Shown in pieces: positions 8,146-17,223 of a stretch of DNA of 64,000 bases. Source of the stretch: an uncultured Candidatus Melainabacteria bacterium (GTDB lineage: Bacteria; Cyanobacteriota; Vampirovibrionia; Gastranaerophilales; Gastranaerophilaceae); NCBI GenBank assembly GCA_934728585.1, contig CAKVDZ010000003.1, positions 62,001 to 126,000 on the forward strand. Direction: 5' to 3'. The notes under the pieces were generated by a model, which did no database searches, had not been told where the DNA came from, and saw only the letters and a program-made list of their open reading frames with translations. The translations under genes were made by a program, and so were the position numbers. Position 1 is the first letter of the stretch; the number at the start of each line of letters is the position of its first letter.

Positions 8146-10242
8146 CTACTCTTGTGGCATATAGCTTTCGCCAATTGTATCTACAGCTTCAACCTTGATA
8201 TCTGTAATCAATTCAGAATATGAAATTACAACAATCGTTGGAATATGTCTTTCTAGCAATTGGTATAAAGGTAATCTAATTCTTGGAGAACACAAGATAA
8301 CAGGTTGTTTACCTAAGTTTTGGTGTGCATTCATTAAGGTTGCAGCAGTTGTTTCAATAAGCTCTTGAACCTGCATTGGGTTTAACAAGAACATTGTACC
8401 TAACTCTGTTCTTTGACAACTGTCATCAAGAACTTTTTCCCATTCTGGAGAAAGAGTTAATGCATAAAGCACTTTATCCTCTTGAACATTAGTCAAACAA
8501 ATTTGACGACCTAAAGCAGCCCTCAGACGCTCTGACAAGATATCTGGTTCTTTTGAAAATCTCGCGTAGTCGCACAAACGTTCAAAAATAAAGATAATAT
8601 CCTTAATTGAAACTTTTTCTCTGATTAAGTTTACAAAGATTTTTCTCAAATCACTTGTAGAAATAATTGTTGGAACCAAGTCATTAACAAGAGTTGGATC
8701 TTGAGAACGAACTAATTCCATCAATTTCAACACATCAGTTTTTGTCATAATATCATCAACGTGTTTTCTTGTAATTTCTTGTAAGTGAGTAATTACAACG
8801 TCTGTAGCATCAACAGCGGTAATAGCCTTTGTTGATTTTGCATCTTCTTCTGATACCCAATAAGCTTGCGTTTGATAAGTTGGGTCAACACCAACAATTG
8901 CATCTTCTGGAACTTCAGGTTTTACTGAATCCCATTGGTCTGCAATTACCATGTATTTTCCTGGGTATACAAAACCAGTCGCAACTGTATTTCCACGAAT
9001 TGCAATCAAATATTCATTAGCTTCAAGAGCTGATGAGTCCATAATTCTGATATTTGGCAAAATGTAACCTAATTCATCTGTTACACGTTGTCTTAAAGCA
9101 GCAATTTTAGCCAGCAATTGACCCTCTTGGTCAGGGTCTGCGATTACAAGCAAACCTGCACCAACTTGCAAGCTCAATACGTCAACACCAAGTCTTTCGT
9201 ACATTCTGTTAGGGTTAACAAGGTCTTGCATGTTTTGACGAACACTTTCCAATTGTCCCAATTGAGATTGAACGTCTGCATTAACAAGAACTGACAAACC
9301 AGCAAAAATCAAGCCTGTAGCAAACAAAATAAATGGCCACCATGGTAAACCTGTTATAGGGCTAGATAAAGCAATTAAAATCAAGAACCCTGAAGCCAAG
9401 AACAAAGGATTTGGTTTACTTGTGATTTGAGCTACCAAATCAGAACCCAAAGAGTTAGCACCTGATGCACGTGTCATAAAAATACCAGCTGCAATAGACA
9501 TTAAAAGAGATGGCAATTGTGATGACAAACCATCACCAATAGTCAAGATTGTATATTTTGAAACGGCATCTGCTGGAGCCATTTGGTTCATCAAACAACC
9601 TACACACAACCCACCAACAATGTTGATGATTGTAATAATCAAACCTGCGATTGTATCCCCTTTTACGAACTTCATAGAACCATCCATAGAACCGAACAAG
9701 CTTGATTCACGTTGTAAGTCTTCACGTTTTTTAACCGCTTCTTCTGGAGAAATCAACCCAGCGTTGAAGTCTGCGTCAATTGTCATTTGTTTACCAGGCA
9801 TCGCATCTAAGGCAAATCTGGCAGAAACTTCGGCAATACGTTCAGCACCCTTTGTGATTACCATGAACTGTACAATAGTAATAATCAAGAAAATTACAAC
9901 CCCTACAACCATGTTACCACCAGTAACGAAGTGTCCGAACGCGGATACTACTTCACCAGCGTCACCTTTTGCCAAAATCAAACGAGTTGACGCAATTGAC
10001 AAAATCAAACGAAACATCGTACCTAGAAGAATAATTGACGGAAATGCCGCCAATTCCAAAGGCTTTTGTACGTACAGGGCTATCATCATTAAGACAACAC
10101 CTAGTGTAATATTCATACTGATTGAAAAGTTAATAACCCAATTAGGCATCTCCATTAACAAGATAAGTATTAAGACTAATACAAATCCCGCTAATGCAAA
10201 TTCACTTATTGGTTGACTTCCGCCTTGTTGTGGTGCTGCCAT
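8146..10242 (-). CDS. flhA: Flagellar export gate protein FlhA
   Basis: 698 residues. FlhA forms the nonameric export gate that passes rod, hook and filament subunits. The N-terminal half has about eight membrane segments, with the family FHIPEP region visible as GTMFRLILSIASTRLIL and FALDAMPGKQMTIDADFNAGLI (about 150). The C-terminal half is the cytoplasmic substrate-docking domain. Its ATG shares one base with the fliH stop (TAATG). The presence of FliE, FliS and FliK homologues nearby argues for a flagellum rather than an injectisome. Confidence 0.95.
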   Translation of the reverse strand: MAAPQQGGSQPISEFALAGFVLVLILILLMEMPNWVINFSISMNITLGVVLMMIALYVQKPLELAAFPSIILLGTMFRLILSIASTRLILAKGDAGEVVSAFGHFVTGGNMVVGVVIFLIITIVQFMVITKGAERIAEVSARFALDAMPGKQMTIDADFNAGLISPEEAVKKREDLQRESSLFGSMDGSMKFVKGDTIAGLIITIINIVGGLCVGCLMNQMAPADAVSKYTILTIGDGLSSQLPSLLMSIAAGIFMTRASGANSLGSDLVAQITSKPNPLFLASGFLILIALSSPITGLPWWPFILFATGLIFAGLSVLVNADVQSQLGQLESVRQNMQDLVNPNRMYERLGVDVLSLQVGAGLLVIADPDQEGQLLAKIAALRQRVTDELGYILPNIRIMDSSALEANEYLIAIRGNTVATGFVYPGKYMVIADQWDSVKPEVPEDAIVGVDPTYQTQAYWVSEEDAKSTKAITAVDATDVVITHLQEITRKHVDDIMTKTDVLKLMELVRSQDPTLVNDLVPTIISTSDLRKIFVNLIREKVSIKDIIFIFERLCDYARFSKEPDILSERLRAALGRQICLTNVQEDKVLYALTLSPEWEKVLDDSCQRTELGTMFLLNPMQVQELIETTAATLMNAHQNLGKQPVILCSPRIRLPLYQLLERHIPTIVVISYSELITDIKVEAVDTIGESYMPQE

Positions 10243-10955
10243 TACATACCTTTCAACGCTTCTTTTATAATGTCAAGTTGTGTATCAAGTGATGCATCTA
10301 CTATCCCATTATTCGTGTTTAAAATACAACCGCCTTCTTCAATTGTGTCATCAGGCAAAACTGTAATTTTCGCCTCAACACCCATTGAAGAAATGTATTC
10401 AGGAAGCTCTGTTTTAACTAAATCTGCCTGAAGCGGATTTACTTTTACCGTAATTCTAGATTCCTCCTTTGAAATTGTTCGCATAACTTCAACAATTGAA
10501 TCTAAAATAACTTGTGGATTTTGTTCCACTTCTTTTTTAATGATTTTTCTTGCAATATCAACACTGATTTCTAAAATATCAGGTGCGATATATTCAAAAA
10601 CCTCTTTTTTAGCACTTATAAAATCAGCAATCTTTGCTCTTAAAGCGTTAATATCACTTTCAGCTTGTTCCAAACCTGCTCTATAACCCTCTTTTGCGGC
10701 AGTTTCTTTAATTGTATCAGCTTCTTCTTGCGCTCTTGAAATTAAATTTCTATCATCAATCCGACGATATCCACGACGTCTATCGCCTCTACGACGTTCT
10801 TGACGTTGTGAAAAATCAATATTATCCAAGTCAAAAATATCAATCTTTTCTTCCGCTTCTTGCACTACTGGAGGCGCTTGTTGCGGAATTGGATTGGTTG
10901 TTTGCTGAACAGGAATATTATTTTCTGCCGACTTATTGTGCTTTTTTATAATCAT
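10242..10955 (-). CDS. fliH: Flagellar export ATPase regulator FliH
   Basis: 237 residues. FliH binds and restrains the FliI ATPase and links it to the C-ring. The C-terminal 110 residues match the FliH/YscL domain (VKVNPLQADLVK, VLPDDTIEEGGCILNTNNG). The middle is a helical stretch rich in Ala and Glu. A basic patch RRGDRRRGYRRIDDR (about 56-70) is unusual for FliH. fliI does not follow: flhA comes directly after. Confidence 0.88.
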   Translation of the reverse strand: MIIKKHNKSAENNIPVQQTTNPIPQQAPPVVQEAEEKIDIFDLDNIDFSQRQERRRGDRRRGYRRIDDRNLISRAQEEADTIKETAAKEGYRAGLEQAESDINALRAKIADFISAKKEVFEYIAPDILEISVDIARKIIKKEVEQNPQVILDSIVEVMRTISKEESRITVKVNPLQADLVKTELPEYISSMGVEAKITVLPDDTIEEGGCILNTNNGIVDASLDTQLDIIKEALKGM

Positions 10956-10966
10956 GATTGATTATA

Positions 10967-11968
10967 TTATACACTACATTCAATATGTTGGGCAATAATA
11001 TTTGAAATTTTTGGTGGAAGTTCATACAATTCATCTTGCAAAGCGCTTGATACAAACTTTTTAACATTTATCCTTTCTGGCTTCAACATAACCTCTACTC
11101 GCTCTCTGGTTGTATTTTTTAGAGCATTTTTAATTCTAAAGATAAGTTGATTTGGACTTGTCGAATGTTTGCTTGGTAAGTTTGTTTTAATTTCTTTTAA
11201 GCACTGCATTGCCATATTTGCATCAACACGTTGGTTTAAATCTGGCATTTGCATATATTGAATCACTAATTGCGCATCTTGTGGGTTGAATTTGTTCAAA
11301 ATTGATGCAACTTTATCCTGCGATAAAGTTCGTAACAATAACGCTAAAGAAGCCAATTTGAAAGCTTTTTTGTTATCCGCACCACCTTGCATTTGAACTG
11401 GCGCTTGTTGTTGCTGTTGTTGTATAGCTTCTTGTTCGGCTTGTTGTTGGCGCTCAATTTCCTTTTGTGCCTCAACTTCTTCAACTAATTGGTTTAAGTT
11501 GTTTTGCTTTTCTGCTTGTTCTTTTAATTCTTCGTCAATGATACCGCGTTGTTGAAGTTCATCTAAAGCTCCTTCATAAGCTTTAATTACGTGATGTTCA
11601 ATTAATTCTAAAATCTGGTCTTGAGGCAACCCTTGCTTGATTGTTTGTTTACCAATATCAAAAATCGTAAACGCAATTTTTTGCATTACGCCGTCCCAAT
11701 ATTCAGGTTGAATACCTGAACGGATTAAGTCTACTGATTTGTGAAATGACCATTCTGCAATAATTTGAGTAAGCAAAATTGCCTGTTCAGCGTTAAATCC
11801 AGCTTCTGCGTCATTAGAAATCGCTTCACCTGCCAAGTTTGAAAAGTTCAAAAGAGTTTTTGTTACATATTCCTTTTGAAAATCATCAAAATCCTGAGGA
11901 ACAAGCTCTACAGCTTGACCTGCTAAATCATTTGCAAATTGTTTATAATCAAATCCTTCTATTGACAT
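10967..11968 (-). CDS. FliG-position protein, highly divergent
   Basis: 333 residues between fliF and fliH, the place normally held by the motor switch protein fliG. One segment (about 207-250, LASLALLLRTLSQDKVASIL, then NKFNPQDAQLVIQYM) resembles the helical ALLL-x-LG repeats of FliG. I cannot find the C-terminal EDI-x-LDDR torque helix or the EHPQ-x-IALI middle motif. A glutamine-rich coiled-coil (about 150-195) splits the protein. It may be a rewired FliG or another C-ring component. Confidence 0.5.
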   Translation of the reverse strand: MSIEGFDYKQFANDLAGQAVELVPQDFDDFQKEYVTKTLLNFSNLAGEAISNDAEAGFNAEQAILLTQIIAEWSFHKSVDLIRSGIQPEYWDGVMQKIAFTIFDIGKQTIKQGLPQDQILELIEHHVIKAYEGALDELQQRGIIDEELKEQAEKQNNLNQLVEEVEAQKEIERQQQAEQEAIQQQQQQAPVQMQGGADNKKAFKLASLALLLRTLSQDKVASILNKFNPQDAQLVIQYMQMPDLNQRVDANMAMQCLKEIKTNLPSKHSTSPNQLIFRIKNALKNTTRERVEVMLKPERINVKKFVSSALQDELYELPPKISNIIAQHIECSV

Positions 11969-12020
11969 TTTATTTTGAATTCCGTTTCTATTTACTTAAG
12001 CTTAACTGCTTATCGTCTTT

Positions 12021-13697
12021 TTATGACTCAATCCAACTCTTGATTTTTTCACCTGTTTCGTTAGGGTCAAGAGAATCAACATCTGAGCGAATTGCAGCCA
12101 AGGCTTCATCAATTACTTGTGATGGAATTTGCGGAACAACTTCGCGTTGTTGTTGTTCTATCAAGCCTTGTTGCAATTGAGTTTGACGTTCAATTAATTC
12201 CGCAGCTTTCGCGTTCATATCTCTTAATTGAGCATCTTGTTCGCTTGCAATATTTCTTAATTGTTGCATTTCTTGTTGTTGTGCCAATTGGCTAGCCTTG
12301 ATTTTACCAGATACTACTACGTATCCACCTGTTAAGCATATACCAACCATAGCTAGTACAAGCCACCAAGGATTACCTGTTTCTTGAGGTTTTGGTAAAG
12401 TTTCGCCCTTGTCTGTTGCCAAGTATGGCTCAATTGATTCAGATAATGCAATTGTTACATTTTCAGGGTTAACTTTTGGACTTGCTGCTCTTGCAATTAA
12501 TTCTTTTAATTCTTCTGTTGTTGTTTCAGCAGGTAGAGCATTCTTTTCTAAAGTTACTGCAATTGAAATTTCTTCAATTACTCCTGGTTTCATATATTCA
12601 TTAATTTGAGTTTTGCTTACGCCATATTGAGTTTCTCTAGCACGTCTTGAGTAATTTCTGTTTTGTGCAGATGCGCTTGCTTGATGTGCAGAGCCTGGAG
12701 TAACCAAACCGTTTGGAAGGTATACGCTAACAGCATTTGCTGTTCCAGAACCTCTACTATTGTCAACTGATTCATCGCCTAAACCTTCAACGAAAGTTTG
12801 TTCAGAAACAGATGCTTTTTGTTTTGGATCATAGATAATGCTTGATTTTTCAACTGGAGATTGCTTCAATGATGTACTTACTGTTACAACGAAGTTTCCT
12901 TTACCAATCAATCTATCTAATTGAGCATTAACTTTTTGTTGCATGTATTTATCGTTTTCTTCAACTTTTTGAAGCATTTCATCTTCTGCTCCAATAATAC
13001 TTGAATAAACGTTTCCACTTGTATCTGTAATTGAGATATTATCAGCAGTTAAGCCTGCAACACTACCTAATAATAAGTTAGTGATTGCTTTAATTTTTAA
13101 TGGTGGTAATTTTTCACCTGAAATTTTTGTTGTCAATTGAACCGTTGCAGTAACAGGTTTTTGCATAGAAGAAAACATTGTTTGTTCAGGGATTGAAATA
13201 AATACAGAAGCATTATCAATGCCGTCCATTTTACGGATTAATCTTGCCAATTCACCATTAATAGCTCTTGCTAAGCGAATTCTTTTATCGTCTTTTGTTG
13301 ATGTAAAATCACCTTTGTCAAAGATTTCCAAACCAACATTTTGGTCCATTAAGCCACTTTTAACAATTTCTAAAAGTGCGGCGTCGCGTTGACTTTGGTT
13401 ATAAGTACCTTTTTTCAACACGATTGAAGATTTTGTACCATCTAAGCTTCTTGAAGCTGTGATACCAATTTTTGCAAGTAAAGCTTGGATTTCAATAGCT
13501 TTACCGATGTTATCAGTAGTTAACAATGTTAAATCTTCTTGAATAGGTTTTTCGCTGATGAGTTTTGCTTTATCAGCGCTTGAACTATTTCCAACATTAA
13601 TGATTACAACCATTACAACGATTGCTAAAACAATTACTATACCGCCAATTATTCCATATAATAAAGGCTTATTTTCTAATATTTGTTTAAAATCCAT
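12021..13697 (-). CDS. fliF: Flagellar MS-ring protein FliF
   Basis: 558 residues. FliF builds the MS ring that anchors the basal body in the inner membrane. A first membrane segment is at about 13-33 and a second at about 440-460. Between them are the ring-building motifs, including the YscJ-type core (ARAINGELARLIRKMDGIDNASVFISIPE). The C-terminal tail is glutamine-rich and acidic, as expected for the part that binds FliG. It follows fliE by about 56 nt. Confidence 0.95.
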   Translation of the reverse strand: MDFKQILENKPLLYGIIGGIVIVLAIVVMVVIINVGNSSSADKAKLISEKPIQEDLTLLTTDNIGKAIEIQALLAKIGITASRSLDGTKSSIVLKKGTYNQSQRDAALLEIVKSGLMDQNVGLEIFDKGDFTSTKDDKRIRLARAINGELARLIRKMDGIDNASVFISIPEQTMFSSMQKPVTATVQLTTKISGEKLPPLKIKAITNLLLGSVAGLTADNISITDTSGNVYSSIIGAEDEMLQKVEENDKYMQQKVNAQLDRLIGKGNFVVTVSTSLKQSPVEKSSIIYDPKQKASVSEQTFVEGLGDESVDNSRGSGTANAVSVYLPNGLVTPGSAHQASASAQNRNYSRRARETQYGVSKTQINEYMKPGVIEEISIAVTLEKNALPAETTTEELKELIARAASPKVNPENVTIALSESIEPYLATDKGETLPKPQETGNPWWLVLAMVGICLTGGYVVVSGKIKASQLAQQQEMQQLRNIASEQDAQLRDMNAKAAELIERQTQLQQGLIEQQQREVVPQIPSQVIDEALAAIRSDVDSLDPNETGEKIKSWIES

Positions 13698-13753
13698 AAT
13701 CTCCCTGCGCAGTCTTTTTTATTATAATTATATAATCTTATTGTACTCCAATT

Positions 13754-14086
13754 TTATACTTGAATTTGTACAATTTTATCATACGCTTGTATGACTTTTG
13801 AAACAGCATTTGTTGCAACTGTCAAAGTTACTTCAGCTTGTGACATCGCAATCATAACATCATGAACATCAACTTCGCCAGTTCCGCTTGCAGCTTTTGC
13901 CAACAAATCATCTGGTTTGTTCATTGTTTCGTTAATGTTTGAAACCATATTGCACATTGTGTCTTTAAAACTCATTTTATTTTCTGTTTCACCAACGTTT
14001 GAAACACGACCGTATGCCATACCAGTTCTTGAAATTGGTGATGAAAATTGACTGTTAAAATTAATTTGTGGATTAAATCCGCTCAT
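13754..14086 (-). CDS. fliE: Flagellar hook-basal body protein FliE
   Basis: 110 residues, normal FliE length. FliE joins the MS ring to the rod. The C-terminal VDVHDVMIAMSQAEVTLTVA, followed by KVIQAYDKIVQIQV, is diagnostic. A GAGGTG ribosome-binding site precedes the ATG. It is the first gene of the minus-strand flagellar operon fliE-fliF-fliG-like-fliH-flhA-yidD. Confidence 0.93.
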   Translation of the reverse strand: MSGFNPQINFNSQFSSPISRTGMAYGRVSNVGETENKMSFKDTMCNMVSNINETMNKPDDLLAKAASGTGEVDVHDVMIAMSQAEVTLTVATNAVSKVIQAYDKIVQIQV

Positions 14087-14251
14087 AATACACCTCGCTT
14101 TTATTTATTCTTGTTAATATCTTCGTCTTTCTGCTTTTCTTTTTGAGTAAATTCTTTAAATATCATTCATTTTCATTAGGAAATTTTTTACAAATCCATA
14201 TTCCGATTTATTTTCTTCTTAATGATTTGTTATGAAATATCAACATGGACA

Positions 14252-14280
14252 TTCACAAAACTTAATCTTTTATTTAAAAT
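14252..14280 (+). promoter_or_regulatory. Promoter of the MenG/UbiE gene, leaderless type
   Basis: A -35 box TTCACA (14252-14257), a 17-nt spacer and a -10 box TAAAAT (14275-14280) end only 6 nt before the ATG at 14287. There is no Shine-Dalgarno sequence. Transcription would start at or beside the A of the ATG. Confidence 0.55.
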
Positions 14281-14286
14281 ATATTT

Positions 14287-14943
14287 ATGAACAAAAATCC
14301 TGAAAAAATTAAAGAAATGTTTGATGAGATTGCGACTGTGTATGATTTTAACAACGCAATAATGTCATTCGGACAACACAAGCGCATAAAAGAAGAAGCC
14401 GTAGGGTTCTTAAAAACTTCTGGCAAAATTCTTGATTTATGTACTGGAACTGGTGATATAGCAGGGTTTTTGAGTAAAAATTCTAAAAATGAAGTTATCG
14501 GGTTAGATTTTTCCAAAAATATGCTTGAAATTGCTCAAAAAAAATATCCCTCAATAAAATTTATTGAGGGTGATTGTACTAATTTGCCTTTTAATGACAA
14601 TTCATTTGACGCAGTTACAATAAGCTTTGGACTTAGAAACATCGAAAGATACGACAAAGCTCTAGATGAAATATACAGAGTTCTAAAACCCAATGGAACA
14701 TTTATGCATTTAGATTTTGGCAAAAAGAATTTGCTGGGCGATTTGTTATTTGATTTTATAATTCCAAAACTTGTAAAAATTTTTTATAAAGACCAAATAC
14801 CTTATGACTATCTCGTAAAATCAAAGCAGTTATTTTTCAATGAAGAACAACTTATAGAGCTTTTTGACCAGCACAAATTCAAACTCCAAGAAATACACTA
14901 TTTTATTTTTGGTGGAGCAAGTTGCCAAATTTGCAAAAAATAG
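14287..14943 (+). CDS. ubiE: Demethylmenaquinone/UbiE-type methyltransferase
   Basis: 218 residues, class I SAM-dependent methyltransferase. Motif I is ILDLCTGTGD, motif II-like is VIGLDFSKNML, and the UbiE-specific stretch is DAVTISFGLRNIERYDKALDEIYRVLKP. The N-terminal MFDEIATVYDFNNAIMSFGQ matches UbiE/MenG. It likely methylates a menaquinone precursor. It is slightly shorter than E. coli UbiE (251). It is divergent from fliE and converges with a cation efflux gene 3 nt away. Confidence 0.85.
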   Translation: MNKNPEKIKEMFDEIATVYDFNNAIMSFGQHKRIKEEAVGFLKTSGKILDLCTGTGDIAGFLSKNSKNEVIGLDFSKNMLEIAQKKYPSIKFIEGDCTNLPFNDNSFDAVTISFGLRNIERYDKALDEIYRVLKPNGTFMHLDFGKKNLLGDLLFDFIIPKLVKIFYKDQIPYDYLVKSKQLFFNEEQLIELFDQHKFKLQEIHYFIFGGASCQICKK

Positions 14944-14946
14944 TCG

Positions 14947-15828
14947 TTAAACATCTGGCTCTAGATGAATTGTCACATCGGTATTACCAAGAACTTCTTC
15001 AAGACGTTTTTCAATTTTATTACAGAAATTATGTCCCTCAAATAATGACATATCTTTATTTGCAATAATTGTAAGCTCAATATTTTTTTTAATTCCTGAA
15101 TGACGAGTTCTCAAATGTTTTAGGGAAATTAGTTTATTCCCACCCAAAAACTCTTTTATAACATTTTCAATTTTTGAAATATCTTCTTCGCTCAAGGATT
15201 TATCTACAAGGTTGTTTTTTGTTTCATTACAAATTTTAGCACCCGCAATAAAAATAATTACAGCAACAACAAGAGCGATAATCGGGTCTAAGATTTGCAA
15301 CTTTGTTATCTTAATCAAAACCAAACCTAAACAAACACCAGCAGAAGATATAACATCTGTTCTTAAGTGTTCTGCGTCTGCAAAAATTGCAAGAGATTGA
15401 GTTTTTTTAGCAATATGAAACAAATACGCACTAACAAAAACGTTCACAATAGCTGAAAATGCCATTACATAGATACCTAAATCTATACTTATTGAAATTT
15501 CATGCGGAGCAATAATTTTTTTTACAGCTTCATAAGAAATATAAAGACTCGCTAGAATAATCAAACCACCCTCAATTAAGCCTGACAAATCTTCATATTT
15601 TCCATGCCCGTAAGAATGGTCTTTGTCAGCTGGTTGAGAGGATTTTTTAACTGAAACGAACGCAATAAAAGAAGCTAACAAATCAGAAAAGGAGTGTATG
15701 GCTTCTGATATAATACTAATACTTCCAGAAACAAAGCCCGCTATTAATTTTACAGCAATAAGAACAGAATTTGAAACCATCGAAATTCCAGCTGCGGTTT
15801 GTTTGTTTTTTGCGTTTTCAATATTCAT
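14947..15828 (-). CDS. Cation diffusion facilitator transporter
   Basis: About 293 residues from ATG 15828 (MNIENAKNK), which lies one base after the stop of the upstream gene. The longer frame to 15888 would overlap that gene. CDF proteins exchange Zn, Fe, Mn or Cd for protons. Metal-site residues are HSFSD (His45, Asp49) and AEHLRTD (His154, Asp158), a His-x3-Asp pair in TM2 and TM5. A cytoplasmic C-terminal domain follows about residue 205. Metal specificity cannot be told. Confidence 0.9.
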   Translation of the reverse strand: MNIENAKNKQTAAGISMVSNSVLIAVKLIAGFVSGSISIISEAIHSFSDLLASFIAFVSVKKSSQPADKDHSYGHGKYEDLSGLIEGGLIILASLYISYEAVKKIIAPHEISISIDLGIYVMAFSAIVNVFVSAYLFHIAKKTQSLAIFADAEHLRTDVISSAGVCLGLVLIKITKLQILDPIIALVVAVIIFIAGAKICNETKNNLVDKSLSEEDISKIENVIKEFLGGNKLISLKHLRTRHSGIKKNIELTIIANKDMSLFEGHNFCNKIEKRLEEVLGNTDVTIHLEPDV

Positions 15829-15829
15829 T

Positions 15830-16201
15830 CTAATCACTTGTATAATCGCAAATTGAGCCTTCTGTAGGGATTTCATTATCGTAAACATTACTCAATTTTG
15901 ATTGTTTTTGTACTGTTTTTAATTTTAAAAGAACATCTTCTTTCAAATTCTTTAAATTTTCTAAAACTTCAGCCTCTTGCGCTAAAATTTGTTCGTTTAT
16001 TGATTTTATAGCATCATTTTCTTCATCAGAAAAATGAAGTTGTTTTTTTAGAAACACAGCCTTGCTAACAAGTTGTGATTTGTGTCCCTCTCTTGATATC
16101 GCTTCATCGTAATTTTCTTTCAAAATAAGATTTTTTACCTCTGTTGAAGTTGCCAAGATTTGGTTGTATAAAATAAGCAATTGTTCAAATTGTTTAGACA
16201 T
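15830..16201 (-). CDS. FliT-like flagellar export chaperone (putative)
   Basis: 123 residues, all helical, beginning MSKQFEQLLILYNQILATST. It starts 2 nt after the fliS stop. This is the normal place of fliT, the chaperone for the FliD cap in many genomes, and its length and helical pattern fit. Sequence motifs are too weak for a firm family call. The C-terminus (IPTEGSICDYTSD) is unusual. Confidence 0.55.
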   Translation of the reverse strand: MSKQFEQLLILYNQILATSTEVKNLILKENYDEAISREGHKSQLVSKAVFLKKQLHFSDEENDAIKSINEQILAQEAEVLENLKNLKEDVLLKLKTVQKQSKLSNVYDNEIPTEGSICDYTSD

Positions 16202-16203
16202 AA

Positions 16204-16623
16204 CTAACCTTCGTAATCTGCACCACCGCTTACACCAGCAACTGCACGTTGGCTATTTGCAATTGCAATAGCTTGTTTCCAAGTTGCACGTAAATCAATT
16301 AAATGTCTTAATACTTCATCAATTTTCGATTCATCTTTTTTCAAATTGGCTTGAACCAAAGTATCATAAAAATATTGATACAAGGCTTTTATTCTAATTG
16401 CAAAATCGCCACCATTTTCCACATCAACAGTGTTAATAAATTCCTCAATAATTTTTTCACAACCAATTAGATTGTTGTGAATTTCTGGAATATTTTTTTG
16501 TTCCATAGCTATTTTTGCTTTGTTCAAAAACTGAATAGCGCCATCGTACAACAGAATTAAGATTTTTTCTGGCGATGCTGTTTCAACCTCATTTTTTTGA
16601 TATTGTTTTAAATATGGATTCAT
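16204..16623 (-). CDS. fliS: Flagellin export chaperone FliS
   Basis: 139 residues. FliS binds the flagellin C-terminus and prevents premature polymerisation. The family start NPYLKQYQKNEVETASPEKILILLYDGAI is nearly textbook, including the YxxNxxxTASPxxLxxxLYDG motif with small changes. An AAAGGTG site lies upstream. It sits between a FlaG-like gene and a FliT-like gene. No flagellin or FliD gene is in the window. Confidence 0.95.
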   Translation of the reverse strand: MNPYLKQYQKNEVETASPEKILILLYDGAIQFLNKAKIAMEQKNIPEIHNNLIGCEKIIEEFINTVDVENGGDFAIRIKALYQYFYDTLVQANLKKDESKIDEVLRHLIDLRATWKQAIAIANSQRAVAGVSGGADYEG

Positions 16624-16640
16624 GCTATTTCGTTCACCTT

Positions 16641-17126
16641 TTATATTTTTCTATTAACTAGAACACCTGAATTATAATCTAACTTGTTAATCATTTCAAC
16701 AAAATCCTCTGTTTTTATCGATTCAACTGTTTTTTTTGTAACTTTATTAAACAATTCAACTTTTTCGGTTTTTGAATTATACCTTACGACAATATTTTCA
16801 GGGTCTTTAATAACTGGAGGCCTGTAACCTGCAGAATTTTCTGTTTCAAACATGGACAAATCAGACTTTTCATTTTTTTCTTGTTTTTTTTCGTTTTTTT
16901 CTTCCTCATCATCTTCGTCAGATTGTTCAAAACCATCTTCAAAGTATTGATTTTTATGTTCTTTTTCTTCGTCGTTATTAATCTTTTTATTTAAAGCACG
17001 GTCGATTTTACCAACGACTTTTTCATTACCAGTTTGCGCAACATGTTCAGCATTTGCAGCAGCCTGTGCAGAAGTCACTTCTTTAGGTAATCCCAAACTA
17101 GCTATTGAAAATCCATCTACGCTCAT
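16641..17126 (-). CDS. FlaG-like flagellar protein (putative)
   Basis: 161 residues from ATG 17126 (MSVDGFSIA), preceded by GGAAAG. An in-frame TTG at 17147 is less likely. The N-terminal two thirds are charged and disordered, with a run of Asp/Glu/Lys (about 75-105). The last 55 residues (VVRYNSKTEKVELFNKVTKK, then SIKTEDFVEMINKLD) resemble the FlaG domain (LHDEETGRxVVKVxDKxTGEVIRQIPPE). A place directly before fliS supports this. Confidence 0.55.
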   Translation of the reverse strand: MSVDGFSIASLGLPKEVTSAQAAANAEHVAQTGNEKVVGKIDRALNKKINNDEEKEHKNQYFEDGFEQSDEDDEEEKNEKKQEKNEKSDLSMFETENSAGYRPPVIKDPENIVVRYNSKTEKVELFNKVTKKTVESIKTEDFVEMINKLDYNSGVLVNRKI

Positions 17127-17223
17127 TTTCTTCTTTCCGTACTTCAAAAGTTTTGAATTTGCATTTATTTATATTATAATATATAATAAGGAAAAAGAAA
17201 ATACTGAATGGAGAGTATTTATT

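Noticed and set aside
8146..14086. Type III secretion injectisome rather than flagellum
   Set aside because: FliE, FliS, FliJ, FliK and FlgF/G-type genes in the window are flagellar, and no secretin or needle gene is seen.
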